DNA from: Desulfobacteraceae bacterium
Lineage (GTDB): Bacteria > Desulfobacterota > Desulfobacteria > Desulfobacterales > Desulfosarcinaceae
DNA: 32,155 bases
Direction: 5' to 3'
NCBI GenBank assembly: GCA_003599575.1
Contig: QZKV01000020.1
Coordinates: 1 to 32,155 of the forward strand
Below, piece by piece: positions 14,737 to 22,634 of the stretch. The notes beneath the pieces were generated by a model. It was not told the DNA's origin. It did no database searches and saw only the letters and a program-made list of their open reading frames with translations. Position numbers and translations under genes: made by a program. Numbering within the stretch: the first letter of the stretch is position 1; every line of letters begins with the position of its first letter.

Positions 14737-15423
14737 TCATCGTCGTCTTAACATCGATACCGCCGCGGTGACCGCAAAGGCGATCAGCAGCAAGATCAGC
14801 CCGAGCGCTATCCCCATGGAGAACAGGCCTTTATTGGTCTCCAGTGCAATGGCGGTGGTGATGGTGCGGGTGTGCCATTTGATATTGCCGCCCACCATCA
14901 GTGAGATCCCCACTTCGGTCATAACCCGGCCATAGGCGCTTAACGCGGCAATCAGAATGCCGTGGCGGGCTTCCCAGACACTGCCGAGCAGCAATTGACG
15001 GCGATTGGCGCCCAGAGAAAGCAAGGTGGTGCGCAGGTGGACATCCGTGCTTTCAACCGCCGTGGCGCTCAGGGAGATGACCACCGGCAAGGCCAGGATG
15101 GTTTGCCCGACGGCGATGCCGGGCAATGTGAACAGCAGTCCCATATCGCCCAAGGGACCCTGGCGGGACAAAACGGCGTACACCAGCAGGCCGATAAAGA
15201 CCGTGGGCAAGGCCAGCAGGGTATCCACGACCAGCCGCACCTGCCGGCGTCCCGGAAAATCCAGATGGCCCAGGGCAAACCCGAGGGGTATGCCGAGAAG
15301 CAGGCTGATGCTCATCGAATAGGTGGTGACTTTCAGCGTGGTGGCCACGGCCGAATAGGTTTCCGCATCGCCGGTGAAGAGCAGCTCAAACGCCTGGAGC
15401 AAACCTTGGAGAATGAATTCCAT
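14737..15423 (-). CDS. tupB: tungstate ABC transporter permease TupB
   Basis: About 228 residues with five to six predicted membrane segments. The cytoplasmic EAA-type coupling loop reads LRTTLLSLGANRRQLL, and MTEVGISLMVGGNIKWHTRT near the C-terminus is typical of TupB permeases. I chose the ATG at 15423, seven bases after the tupA stop and behind GAGGAA; an ATG at 15447 inside tupA would add eight residues. It forms the inner-membrane channel with TupC. Confidence 0.9.
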   Translation of the reverse strand: MEFILQGLLQAFELLFTGDAETYSAVATTLKVTTYSMSISLLLGIPLGFALGHLDFPGRRQVRLVVDTLLALPTVFIGLLVYAVLSRQGPLGDMGLLFTLPGIAVGQTILALPVVISLSATAVESTDVHLRTTLLSLGANRRQLLLGSVWEARHGILIAALSAYGRVMTEVGISLMVGGNIKWHTRTITTAIALETNKGLFSMGIALGLILLLIAFAVTAAVSMLRRR

Positions 15424-15430
15424 GGGTTCC

Positions 15431-16276
15431 TCAACGAACTTCCGCATTGGGGATGAACAGTTGCTTGCCCAGCAATTTGAAGTCGCCGATCAGTTTTCGG
15501 GCTTGCGGCCCGGCCATCCATGCGGAGAATTTGCGGGCCGCATCCGCATTGACCTTTTTGCACCGCGTGGTGGACACTTCGATGGTGCTGTACTGGTTGC
15601 GCAGGCGTTCATCTCCTTCGACCAATACGACCAGCGGCGGTTTGCCGCCTTGGGTGTTTTCATATTTGATGTAGGTGCCGCGATCGGTCAGGGTGTACCC
15701 GCTTCTTTCCGCCGCCACGTGGATGGTGGAGAGCATGCCCTGTCCGGTTTGCACGTACCAGGCCTCCTTTTCAGGCTGGTTGGGTGTGGCCGCGCGCCAC
15801 AATTGCAGCTCTTTGAGATGGGTGCCGGACTGGTCGCCCCGGCTGACGAAGAGGGCCCTTCGGCCGGCGATGGCGGCCAATCCCCCGGCGGCGCTTTGGC
15901 CTTTAATGCCGGCCGGATCCGCGGGCGGTCCGATCAGGATGAAATCATTGTACATGATCGGATGCCGGTTCACCCCATGGCCCGCTTGGACGAACTGGAT
16001 CTCGGCTTCCGGATCGTGCACCAGCAGGAGATCCACGTCGCAGTTGCGTCCCAAGGCCAGCGCCTTGCCCGTGCCGGTGGCGGTCCAGCGCAATTCAATG
16101 CCGGTCGCCTTTTTAAAATGGGGCTCAAGGTAGTCGAGCAGCCCGGTGTCGTCGGTGCTGGTGGTGGTCGCCATCATCAGCACCGGTTGGTCCCCGGCCG
16201 AGGCCGAACCCCGGAGCAATACCAGACCGATGATCATGAAAACACTGACAGCCACGCGATTCTGCTTCTTTTTCAC
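15431..16276 (-). CDS. tupA: tungstate-binding periplasmic protein TupA
   Basis: 281 residues. A Sec signal peptide (about 1-27, ending ASA) is followed by the TupA hallmark ATTTSTDDTGLLDYL, whose Thr/Ser cluster binds the oxyanion. ATGTGKAL, DVDLLLVHDPEAE, SRGDQSGTH and TDRGTY are further family motifs. It captures tungstate in the periplasm and hands it to TupBC. Its ATG overlaps the stop of the upstream regulator (ATGA), so the genes are translationally coupled. Tungstate uptake fits an anaerobe using tungsten-dependent formate dehydrogenases or aldehyde oxidoreductases, none of which lie in this window. Confidence 0.92.
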   Translation of the reverse strand: MKKKQNRVAVSVFMIIGLVLLRGSASAGDQPVLMMATTTSTDDTGLLDYLEPHFKKATGIELRWTATGTGKALALGRNCDVDLLLVHDPEAEIQFVQAGHGVNRHPIMYNDFILIGPPADPAGIKGQSAAGGLAAIAGRRALFVSRGDQSGTHLKELQLWRAATPNQPEKEAWYVQTGQGMLSTIHVAAERSGYTLTDRGTYIKYENTQGGKPPLVVLVEGDERLRNQYSTIEVSTTRCKKVNADAARKFSAWMAGPQARKLIGDFKLLGKQLFIPNAEVR

Positions 16277-17238
16277 AATGCCTCCCTGGGGCCGACGATG
16301 GACGGGTTGCCTTGCCCATCCATTTTAGCCATCGATGTCGCGAAGACCATTTTGCCGCTGATGCTCGTATCGTAGCCCGGGTAGTCTGCGGCCATTCGCT
16401 GAAAACGGTCTTCGTGCAGCAATCCGAGAAAAAACTGCACGCTTTGCTGGAAAAAGCGCTCCTTTTGAATCAGCAGATCGTAGCGTTCCCAGCGCCATGG
16501 CACAAAGTCCAGTCCCAACTGCTCCGCCACCGGCTGGATGCCGGGGCCGGCATCAGCCTTCCCCCCCAGCACGGCCAATCCCACGTCCATATGGCGCTGG
16601 ACTTCCGTCTCATACCCGCTGAGCTGGGAACTCTTGATCTCCGCCGCTTCGAGTTCACGGTCGAAAAGCTGCCGTGTGCCGGTGCCCAGCTTGCGATTGA
16701 TGACCCGCAGGCCGGGCTGTTTTAAATCTCCGCTGTTTCGAATGCCGCGGGGATTTCCCTTGGCCACGATGAGCCCCTGGCACCGCCGGCAGAAGTTGAC
16801 CACCACCGGCATGGGATTCAAGAGCTGGCCGGCAACTTCAAAATTATACTCGCTGCCGTTCTCCTGGAGCAGGTGGCTGGTGGCTATATGGCATAGATCC
16901 TGTTTGAGTGAGCGTATGCCGCCCAGGCTGCCCAGGTTGCCGAATACCGCCAGCTTTTCGGGGTATAAGCCATTATAAAGACCGATGGTTTGCTCCAGCA
17001 GGGGATCATTGCTGCCGGCGATAATCAGCAATCCTTCAGCCGACGGCACCGCACCGGACTTGGCCGAAAGATTGATCGTATTGGCCTCCACCCACTGATC
17101 CACCAGATGCTGGGGGAAAATCCACTTACCCGTGACCTTGGAAGCAGGCAGACCTTTTTCCGCGATCAGCGTGTACACCATCTTTTCGTTGACGCCCAGG
17201 TATTGGGCCACTTCTTTGGTCGACAATAATTTGCTCAT
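16273..17238 (-). CDS. HTH (excisionase/MerR-like) regulator with periplasmic-binding-protein-like domain
   Basis: About 321 residues. The N-terminal excisionase-type helix-turn-helix (1-50) reads LLSTKEVAQYLGVNEKMVYTLI and KVTGKWIFPQHLVDQWV. Residues about 70-310 are a PBP-like domain, with LLIIAGSNDPLLEQT and INRKLGTGTRQLFD, similar to those found with molybdate/tungstate genes. ATG 17238 was chosen because it begins the HTH and follows a G-rich stretch; the open frame upstream to 17412 is not protein-like. It overlaps tupA by four bases and leads the operon, so it most likely senses tungstate or molybdate and controls the operon. The domain layout is seen; ligand and sign of control are inferred. 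Confidence 0.85.
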   Translation of the reverse strand: MSKLLSTKEVAQYLGVNEKMVYTLIAEKGLPASKVTGKWIFPQHLVDQWVEANTINLSAKSGAVPSAEGLLIIAGSNDPLLEQTIGLYNGLYPEKLAVFGNLGSLGGIRSLKQDLCHIATSHLLQENGSEYNFEVAGQLLNPMPVVVNFCRRCQGLIVAKGNPRGIRNSGDLKQPGLRVINRKLGTGTRQLFDRELEAAEIKSSQLSGYETEVQRHMDVGLAVLGGKADAGPGIQPVAEQLGLDFVPWRWERYDLLIQKERFFQQSVQFFLGLLHEDRFQRMAADYPGYDTSISGKMVFATSMAKMDGQGNPSIVGPREAL

Positions 17239-17262
17239 AGACCACCGCCCCCGTTGTAATGG

Positions 17263-17291
17263 TGCATATAAATTTCGTTTGTCCGTGTCAA
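17263..17291 (-). promoter_or_regulatory. probable sigma-70 promoter of the tup operon
   Basis: On the minus strand a perfect TTGACA (17291-17286) is 17 bases from TATGCA (17268-17263). Transcription would begin about 18 bases before the regulator ATG. The -10 match is modest. It is flanked upstream by AACTAA repeats. Confidence 0.45.
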
Positions 17292-17334
17292 CTAATTTGA
17301 AATAGTAGATTTTAAAGAAACTAATAATAACTAA
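17290..17334. repeat. three AACTAA direct repeats upstream of the tup promoter
   Basis: AACTAA occurs at 17290-17295, 17319-17324 and 17329-17334 in an AT-rich patch that touches the predicted -35 box. The last two are ten bases apart, one helical turn. They are candidate regulator-binding sites, but short enough to be chance in AT-rich DNA. Confidence 0.35.
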
Positions 17335-17595
17335 AAGTAACTTTTTCCGCGAACCGGGAGGCGCGTTGCGCTCGCGAAACGCGAACTGCATCGATGTCGC
17401 TTTTCGACCCAATCCGCGGCTTATTGATCGCAGGAGTAGATGATCAATGAAAATGAGATCGGAATACCCGATCCGTTCTTTTGAGGGTTTTGAGACTTCA
17501 GGATTCTAATTCAGTGCTGATGAAGATTTGTAACCCCGCTTGAATTCGGGGCTCATGTAAATTAAAACGACTTCGATGAGGAGATAAATGCGCAG
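17335..17595. other. remainder of the 357-base divergent intergenic region (17239-17595)
   Basis: Besides the tup promoter and AACTAA repeats, I see small inverted repeats: CGCGTT/AACGCG near 17373-17393, GATCGG-N5-CCGATC (17457-17473) and CCCCG-N8-CGGGG (17534-17551). None has a clear T run. GAGGAG at 17577-17582 precedes the small gene that follows. Confidence 0.45.
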
Positions 17596-17781
17596 ATGAC
17601 GGACCGCCCGGAAAACAACGCCGATGATATCGGCTATGAATGCATAAAACACCAAATCAGGCTGGATGCGGGATGGGCCAAATGCATGGACCCGGAACTG
17701 TATTGCAAATTCCGGCCCTCGTGTATGATCCATTTCCTGGAAAAGGAAAATGCCCGGGCGCGGGCCAAGCGCATGCGGTAA
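17596..17781 (+). CDS. small cysteine-containing conserved hypothetical protein
   Basis: 61 residues, MTDRPENN... with three cysteines in the patterns YECIKHQIRLD, WAKCMDP-x-LYCKFRPSCMIHF (four counting both Cys of the last segment). The YCKFR-x-SCMIHF block recalls small uncharacterised proteins I associate with Desulfobacterota; no function is known. The cysteines could bind a metal or form disulfides. GAGGAG lies 13 bases before the ATG, longer than ideal. It ends 22 bases from the convergent beta-CASP gene. Confidence 0.65.
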   Translation: MTDRPENNADDIGYECIKHQIRLDAGWAKCMDPELYCKFRPSCMIHFLEKENARARAKRMR

Positions 17782-17803
17782 TCTTTAAACGCGCGCAAGC
17801 GGA

Positions 17804-19381
17804 TCAGCCGATCACGAGCGTTTCCCCCTCCATCGGCACCATGGCATCGTACCCGCTTTCGCGCAGCAGGCCGGCAAACGCCATGCTCTGGGCCTCCTCG
17901 CCATGCACCACGGCGATTTTTTTAACCTGCAGATTGGAAGTTTTCAGAAAACGCAGCATTTCGTTGCGGTCGGCATGGGCCGAAAAGCCACCCAGTTTCA
18001 TCACCTGGGCTTTGAGAGGATACTCTTTGTTCAGGATGCGCACCACGGGGGCGGTGCCGCAGCGCCCGCCGGCCTCGTAGGCCTGCCCCAGCTCCAGGAT
18101 GCGGCGCCCGAGCGTATGCTGGGCCATGAAGCCCACGATGAGAACGGTGTTTTTGGGATTGTGGATCTTGTAGCGCAGATGGTGCAGGATGCGTCCGGCT
18201 TCACACATTCCCGAAGCCGAGATGACGATGTGCGGCTTGGTCTCTCGCATCAGGGCCATGGATTCCTCGACAGATTGCGTAAAGTGCACTTCTTTGAAAT
18301 CGAATGGATTTTTTCCGCGGCTCAGGAAGGTTGCATGGGTCTCGCGATCGTATACCTCGGGGTGTTCGCCGAAAACGGTGGTAATATTGGCGGCCAGCGG
18401 GCTGTCCACAAACACCGGCATGTTGGCCACGGCGCCTTGCGCATACAGTTCATGCAGGACATAAAGCAGCTCCTGCGTACGTCCGTAAGCAAACGAGGGG
18501 ATCAGCACGCAGCCTCCGCGGTTGAAAGTGTCGTTGAGGATGTTTTTCAATTGCGGTTTCAAATCGTCGACCGGTTCATGATCGCGGTCGCCGTAAGTGC
18601 TCTCCATGATCAGCAGATCAAGGCGGCTGTCGGCCGGGTCGAACTCGTGTGCCGGGTCGCGCAGGATGGGTTTGTTGAAACGGCCCAGGTCACCGGTATA
18701 GCCCACCGTCAGCGTCCCAGCGTCGGTCGCATGTCGAATGATGCAGATGGCTGAACCAAGGATATGTCCGGCCTCGTAAAGGGTGCAGGTCAGATTGTGG
18801 CCGATGGCGACTGTACTGCGATAAGGGACGCCATCCAATTGATTCAAGGCTTTCTCGGCGTCCTCGACCGTGTAAAGCGACTCGACCGACCGCAGGCGGT
18901 ATTTTTCCATCAGCTGGACGATGATCTCATTGTTGAGCTGGTGGCGGTTTTTTTTGAGCAGTTTTTTCAACTGCCCGTATTTGCGCGGTCCGATGGGTTT
19001 GCCGTTGATGGCCGGCCCCTGGGACAAGGCGCCCCGCACGGTTTTATAGTTGAGGTATTCGGCATCCTGTTCTTGAATGTGGGCGGAATCCAGCAGCAGG
19101 TAGCGGGCGGCGTCGGCCGTGCCCCGGGTGCACACGATCCGGCCGGCAAATCCTTGTTTGACCAGCAAGGGGATACGTCCCGAGTGATCGATATGGGCGT
19201 GGGACAGCACCATATTGCCGACGATGGCCGCGTCGAACGGCAGCACGCGGTTTTTTTCAGCCGCTTCCCTGCGACGACCTTGGTGCAGGCCGCAATCGAG
19301 CAGAACATAATCGTGCTGAGTTCCGATAAGGTGCATCGAGCCGGTGACTTCTCTTACCGCGCCGTAGAAGGTGACGTGCAT
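17804..19381 (-). CDS. beta-CASP metallo-beta-lactamase-fold ribonuclease/RNA-processing protein
   Basis: 525 residues. The metal-binding motif HAHIDHSG lies at 61-68 and further ligands in GHILGSA and YTGD. The beta-CASP domain shows ESTYGDRDH, PSFAYGRTQELLY, ISASGMCEAGRI and the C-terminal RMMBL part GGFSAHADR and VHGEEAQS. This is the bacterial CPSF73-like/YSH1-type subgroup, expected to cut or trim RNA with two zinc ions; RNase J is a more distant relative. An insertion of about 60 residues (about 110-175) rich in lysine sits within the lactamase part. ATG 19381 follows GAAAGGAATGC on its strand. Substrates are not known. Confidence 0.88.
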   Translation of the reverse strand: MHVTFYGAVREVTGSMHLIGTQHDYVLLDCGLHQGRRREAAEKNRVLPFDAAIVGNMVLSHAHIDHSGRIPLLVKQGFAGRIVCTRGTADAARYLLLDSAHIQEQDAEYLNYKTVRGALSQGPAINGKPIGPRKYGQLKKLLKKNRHQLNNEIIVQLMEKYRLRSVESLYTVEDAEKALNQLDGVPYRSTVAIGHNLTCTLYEAGHILGSAICIIRHATDAGTLTVGYTGDLGRFNKPILRDPAHEFDPADSRLDLLIMESTYGDRDHEPVDDLKPQLKNILNDTFNRGGCVLIPSFAYGRTQELLYVLHELYAQGAVANMPVFVDSPLAANITTVFGEHPEVYDRETHATFLSRGKNPFDFKEVHFTQSVEESMALMRETKPHIVISASGMCEAGRILHHLRYKIHNPKNTVLIVGFMAQHTLGRRILELGQAYEAGGRCGTAPVVRILNKEYPLKAQVMKLGGFSAHADRNEMLRFLKTSNLQVKKIAVVHGEEAQSMAFAGLLRESGYDAMVPMEGETLVIG

Positions 19382-19492
19382 CGTGCATTCCTTTCAGGAT
19401 GGTTGTTGAACGGGAGTTGAACAGCAGTTTCATAAAACAAACACCTGTGTTTTGGCTTCGCGAGAATCAAATCTGAAGACGGCAACACAACT

Positions 19493-20095
19493 TTATCCTT
19501 CCGGCCGATGCCAGACAATGCAGGCGTGGTCCGATGTGACCGCCCCCAGATGGCCGGGGTCAATACGATGATGCATGACGGTCCAGAGGGCTTGTTCGTA
19601 TTCGAGCAGCAAGTGCGCCGCATCGATGATGCGTACCACCCGGCACCTGGACAGACCGGTCAATCCCTGGCCCTCGGCTTTGAGCACCGCCTCCTTGGCG
19701 GTCCAGTATCGGAAGAAAACGGCCAGATCCCTGTGCGGCGCCAGCGCCCACTCCTGCGCATCGGCCAGGCGCTCGAACATCCCCGGACGCACCGGCTTTA
19801 TTTTCTCAATATCGATGCCCACCGGCCGCGGTGACACCACGGCCGCCACAAATGCTTCCTTGTGGCTCAACGACCAGTGAATGCCGTTGCTTGGCAGCGG
19901 CACGCCTGCGGCATCCTTTTGCATTGCCGAAAGCGGCCATCCGCCACACTGCGCAGAAAAGACCGCGGCGCGGCGTGCATGCCTGCGCAGGGCCTCCACT
20001 TTAGGGCGCCCGGACAGCCGTTGATCCTCTCTCGGCACCGGCAGGATGACCGGGTGCAGGATGAGTGTCTGTGAAGAAGGATGACTGTTTTCCAT
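19493..20095 (-). CDS. 4'-phosphopantetheinyl transferase, Sfp type
   Basis: About 200 residues. It moves phosphopantetheine from CoA to a serine of acyl or peptidyl carrier proteins. Motifs are the substrate loop WSLSHKE, the magnesium site GIDIEKIKP, and WTAKEAVLKAEGQGL with its catalytic Glu and Lys. ATG 20095 gives a family-like N-terminus; the ATG at 20173 overlaps the rsmI stop as ATGA behind GGATAAGGG and would add 26 low-complexity residues, so it remains possible through coupling. The first residues, HPSS and LILHPVILP, resemble the low-complexity repeat around 20160-20215. It closes the housekeeping operon. Confidence 0.88.
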   Translation of the reverse strand: MENSHPSSQTLILHPVILPVPREDQRLSGRPKVEALRRHARRAAVFSAQCGGWPLSAMQKDAAGVPLPSNGIHWSLSHKEAFVAAVVSPRPVGIDIEKIKPVRPGMFERLADAQEWALAPHRDLAVFFRYWTAKEAVLKAEGQGLTGLSRCRVVRIIDAAHLLLEYEQALWTVMHHRIDPGHLGAVTSDHACIVWHRPEG

Positions 20096-20159
20096 GCCGC
20101 TTCTCGATTCTTTTTCCTTTTCGCGCCTTCCAAATGAGTTCCCGCGCAGAGGTGGTAAC

Positions 20160-20215
20160 GAGGTTTCCTTCATCCCTTATCCTTCATCCTTCCGCTTTCA
20201 TCCTTTATCTTCAAG
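20160..20215. repeat. low-complexity ATCCTT repeat at the rsmI/transferase junction
   Basis: The plus strand has imperfect copies of TTCATCCTT and TTTATC across 20165-20213. In translation the minus strand gives the charged tail DESGRMKDKG of RsmI. Similar HPSS-type repeats recur in some Desulfobacterota genomes in my recollection; that recurrence cannot be shown here. Confidence 0.45.
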
Positions 20216-21057
20216 GCTCTTTCATACACTTCTTTGCGGCTCAGATTCAATCTGGAGGCCACTTCACGGGCGATTTCGCTCAACGGACCGCCCTTTTCCA
20301 GAGCCGGCCGGAGCGCCGCATCGAGGTCGGCCGGCACGGCCACCGCGGCCTGCGATGCGCCGGCCACCAAAAGGGTGCATTCGCCTTTGATCGTTTCCCG
20401 CCCCCCCAGAATGCCCGCAATATGCGAGAGGGAGCCGCGCAGGAACTCTTCGTGAACTTTGGTCATTTCCCTGCCCAGGACGGCCTGCCGGTCACCCAGC
20501 CCTTCCTTGAGCTCATCGATAAAGTCCGCCAACCGTTGCGGCGATTGGTAAAAGATCAGGGTGAAGGGCAGGTTGGCCAAAGACCGAATCTGCTCGAGTC
20601 GCCGGGCCTTCTTGCGCGCCGGAAACCCCACGAACACGAACTGGTCTGTGGGCAGACCGGCCGCGGACAGGCCGGTGATGGCGGCCGATGCTCCGGGAAT
20701 AGGCGTCACCGGGATCTGATGCTGCACCGCGGCCTGGACCAGACGGAATCCCGGGTCCGAAACGGTTGGCGTGCCTGCATTGGAAACCAGGGCGATGGCC
20801 GCCCCCTGAATCAGCTGTTCGATCAGCCCGGCGGTGCGCTGCACCTCGTTGTGTTCGTGATAGGAGATCAGGCGGTTTTCGATCCGGTGGGCGGCCAGCA
20901 GGCGTCGGGTGTGGCGGGTATCTTCGGCGGCAATCAGATCCACTTCGGCCAAAATGGTCAAAGCCCGCCGGGTAATATCGGCCAGGTTGCCGATCGGCGT
21001 GGCGACCACGTACAATCCCGGGGGGCATGCTTTACGGGTAGGCGAGCTCGAAGGCAT
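20170..21057 (-). CDS. rsmI: 16S rRNA (cytidine1402-2'-O)-methyltransferase RsmI
   Basis: 295 residues, family length. The tetrapyrrole-methylase-fold signature is LYVVATPIGNLADI (15-28), followed by AEDTRHTRRLL, ISYHEHNE, LVSNAGTPTVSDPG and PIPGASA. It methylates the ribose of C1402 in the decoding centre of 16S rRNA with S-adenosylmethionine. The C-terminus carries the usual helical domain, then a short charged tail from the low-complexity repeat. The start at 21057 overlaps the yraN 3' end by 26 bases. Confidence 0.93.
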   Translation of the reverse strand: MPSSSPTRKACPPGLYVVATPIGNLADITRRALTILAEVDLIAAEDTRHTRRLLAAHRIENRLISYHEHNEVQRTAGLIEQLIQGAAIALVSNAGTPTVSDPGFRLVQAAVQHQIPVTPIPGASAAITGLSAAGLPTDQFVFVGFPARKKARRLEQIRSLANLPFTLIFYQSPQRLADFIDELKEGLGDRQAVLGREMTKVHEEFLRGSLSHIAGILGGRETIKGECTLLVAGASQAAVAVPADLDAALRPALEKGGPLSEIAREVASRLNLSRKEVYERALKIKDESGRMKDKG

Positions 21058-21403
21058 TGGCGATCACCTCGACATGCGGCCGGCCCTCTTCATGCTGAAC
21101 GGTCACCACATCGAAACGGGCTTTGGTTTGGGTCGAGCCCCGGTTCTTCAGATAGGCAAGGGCCGTCATGGAGAGCTTGCGCCGTTTGGCCGGCGTCAGG
21201 GCCAACTTGGGACTGCCGTAGCCTTTGCTGCGGCGGGCTTTGACCTCAACGAACACTACGGCGCCTTTGTGCTCGGCGATGATGTCGATTTCTCCCATGG
21301 GAGTTCGGTAGTTGCGGTCGATGATCTTGTAGCCTTGGGCCTGCAGAAAACGTACGGCCAGGTCCTCACCGCTTTGGCCATACCGATGAAGGTCGCTATT
21401 CAT
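21032..21403 (-). CDS. YraN-family (UPF0102) endonuclease-like protein
   Basis: 123 residues. The family core is present: GEDLAVRFLQAQGYKIIDRN, GEIDII and VFVEVKAR, the last two forming the restriction-endonuclease-like E-x-D-x-E-x-K site. No firm function is established; the fold suggests nuclease activity on DNA or RNA intermediates. I chose ATG 21403 from the family N-terminus; it overlaps the rnhB stop by eight bases. The rnhB-yraN-rsmI order is common. Confidence 0.9.
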   Translation of the reverse strand: MNSDLHRYGQSGEDLAVRFLQAQGYKIIDRNYRTPMGEIDIIAEHKGAVVFVEVKARRSKGYGSPKLALTPAKRRKLSMTALAYLKNRGSTQTKARFDVVTVQHEEGRPHVEVIANAFELAYP

Positions 21404-22046
21404 CGACCGTGATCCCGTCGGTTTCATCCAAAGTGCAGGTGAAATGCTCACAAATTCCTTTGAAGCTGCGTCGATGGATCGCGCAGGGGCCGTGACAGGC
21501 AATGGCTTCCAGATGGCCCTGGGTGGCGTAGCCTTTGTGGCAATCAAACCCGAAATCGGGATAATCCTCGTGATAGCGCTGCATAAGGCGGTCGCGGGTG
21601 ACTTTGGCCACAATGGAAGCAGCCGATATGGAAACACATAAGGCATCCCCTTTGGGAATCGCTTGCTGGGGGAGATCGGCCGGAATCTTAAAGGTGCCGT
21701 CGATAAGAAGATAAGCGGGGCACGGCTTAAGGTTCGCGGCCGCCATGGCCATGGAGAGCAGGGCGGCCCGCAAGATATTGATACGATCGATTTCGAATGC
21801 ATCCACAATGCCGATGCCGATGGTCTCGGCTTCGGCATAGATCCGCGCGTACATCCGTTCGCGCTGCAGGGCGGTCAATTTTTTGGAATCGTCGATACCG
21901 GATGGGTCGAATGTCGGCGGCAAAACGACCGCCGCCGATACCACCGGACCGGCCAATGGGCCCCGGCCGGCCTCGTCAATGCCGGCGATGCGGGCATACC
22001 CCTTGGCCCTGAGCTTTTTCTCGTATGCCCAAACGTCCGCTGCCAT
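21396..22046 (-). CDS. rnhB: ribonuclease HII
   Basis: 216 residues. The catalytic acidic residues sit in GIDEAGRGPLAGP (Asp and Glu of the DEAGRG motif), LIDG and the later DCHKGYAT segment; DSKKL and SISAASIVAKVTRD are also diagnostic. It cuts RNA in RNA-DNA hybrids and removes misincorporated ribonucleotides. It follows rplS on the same strand after a 150-base gap with a hairpin, as in many bacteria. Confidence 0.94.
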   Translation of the reverse strand: MAADVWAYEKKLRAKGYARIAGIDEAGRGPLAGPVVSAAVVLPPTFDPSGIDDSKKLTALQRERMYARIYAEAETIGIGIVDAFEIDRINILRAALLSMAMAAANLKPCPAYLLIDGTFKIPADLPQQAIPKGDALCVSISAASIVAKVTRDRLMQRYHEDYPDFGFDCHKGYATQGHLEAIACHGPCAIHRRSFKGICEHFTCTLDETDGITVDE

Positions 22047-22111
22047 TTGCCGTTTAACCCCTTTTTAGGCAAAATCTACGTTTGGTGGATCTTTTGAGGT
22101 TCCAGCGAAAC

Positions 22112-22148
22112 CCGAGCATCCAGAAAATTCAAATCCTCTGGATGCCGG
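22112..22148 (-). promoter_or_regulatory. stem-loop between rplS and rnhB
   Basis: GCATCCAGA (22116-22124) pairs perfectly with TCTGGATGC (22137-22145) around 12 bases, and CCG/CGG extends it with one bulged base. On the transcribed minus strand no T run follows, so read-through with processing or mRNA stabilisation is more likely than full termination. Confidence 0.5.
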
Positions 22149-22196
22149 ATCAAGTCCGAAGCGAGGGCCTTTTCAACCACTAACGAACCATGCGGA

Positions 22197-22544
22197 CTAA
22201 CTCAAGCGCTTTTCGCGAATACGGGCCGCCTTGCCGCGCAGCCTGCGCAAATAATAGATTTTTGCGCGCCGCACGCGACCTCGGGTGACCACTTCGATGT
22301 GATCGACGACGGGTGAATGCAAGGGAAAGACGCGCTCCACTCCCACGCCGTAAGAGACCTTCCGTACCGTGAAAGATGAATTGATGCCCCCTTTGCGCCT
22401 GGAGATCACCACGCCCTGAAACACCTGAATGCGCTCTTTGTCACCTTCTTTGATTTTAACGTGCACGCGAACGGTATCCCCCGGTACAAAATCAGGGATA
22501 TCCATGCGCATTTGTTCCAGTTCCAGCTGTTTGATCACTTCCAT
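22197..22544 (-). CDS. rplS: 50S ribosomal protein L19
   Basis: About 115 residues, the normal length. The family is clear from [38 protein letters not shown] and [10 protein letters not shown], with the lysine/arginine-rich end [18 protein letters not shown]19 sits at the 30S-50S interface. ATG 22544 follows AAGGAGA; the in-frame ATG at 22604 would add 20 residues without similarity. It lies downstream of trmD and the RNA methyltransferase as usual. Confidence 0.97.
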   Translation of the reverse strand: MEVIKQLELEQMRMDIPDFVPGDTVRVHVKIKEGDKERIQVFQGVVISRRKGGINSSFTVRKVSYGVGVERVFPLHSPVVDHIEVVTRGRVRRAKIYYLRRLRGKAARIREKRLS

Positions 22545-22581
22545 GACCTGTCTCCTTTTTACTGGTTCCAATCGTTTGATC

Positions 22582-22634
22582 CGTTGATTTGTTAAATCGT
22601 CCAACCAATGGGTCGACGATTTAGCGAATCAACG
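22582..22634 (-). promoter_or_regulatory. long symmetric stem-loop upstream of rplS
   Basis: CGTTGATT (22582-22589) pairs with AATCAACG (22627-22634), and AAATCGT (22594-22600) with ACGATTT (22616-22622). The two helices are separated by a 4x4 internal loop and capped by 15 bases. The stop codon of the methyltransferase gene lies in the arm. Transcribed 38 bases before the rplS start, it could be a translational control element or processing site. Confidence 0.55.

Noticed and set aside
15374..16375. 333-codon plus-strand open frame
   Set aside because: It is antisense to tupA and its neighbours, which have clear motifs; long antisense frames are expected in GC-rich DNA.
17239..17412. N-terminal extension of the tup regulator
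   Set aside because: The HTH domain begins at 17238, and the extension crosses the probable promoter and AT-rich region.
20065..21243. 392-codon plus-strand open frame
   Set aside because: It is antisense to rsmI and yraN and has no family similarity.
21404..21838. Upstream extension of the yraN frame inside rnhB
   Set aside because: The YraN family begins at ATG 21403; the extension is an out-of-phase reading of rnhB.
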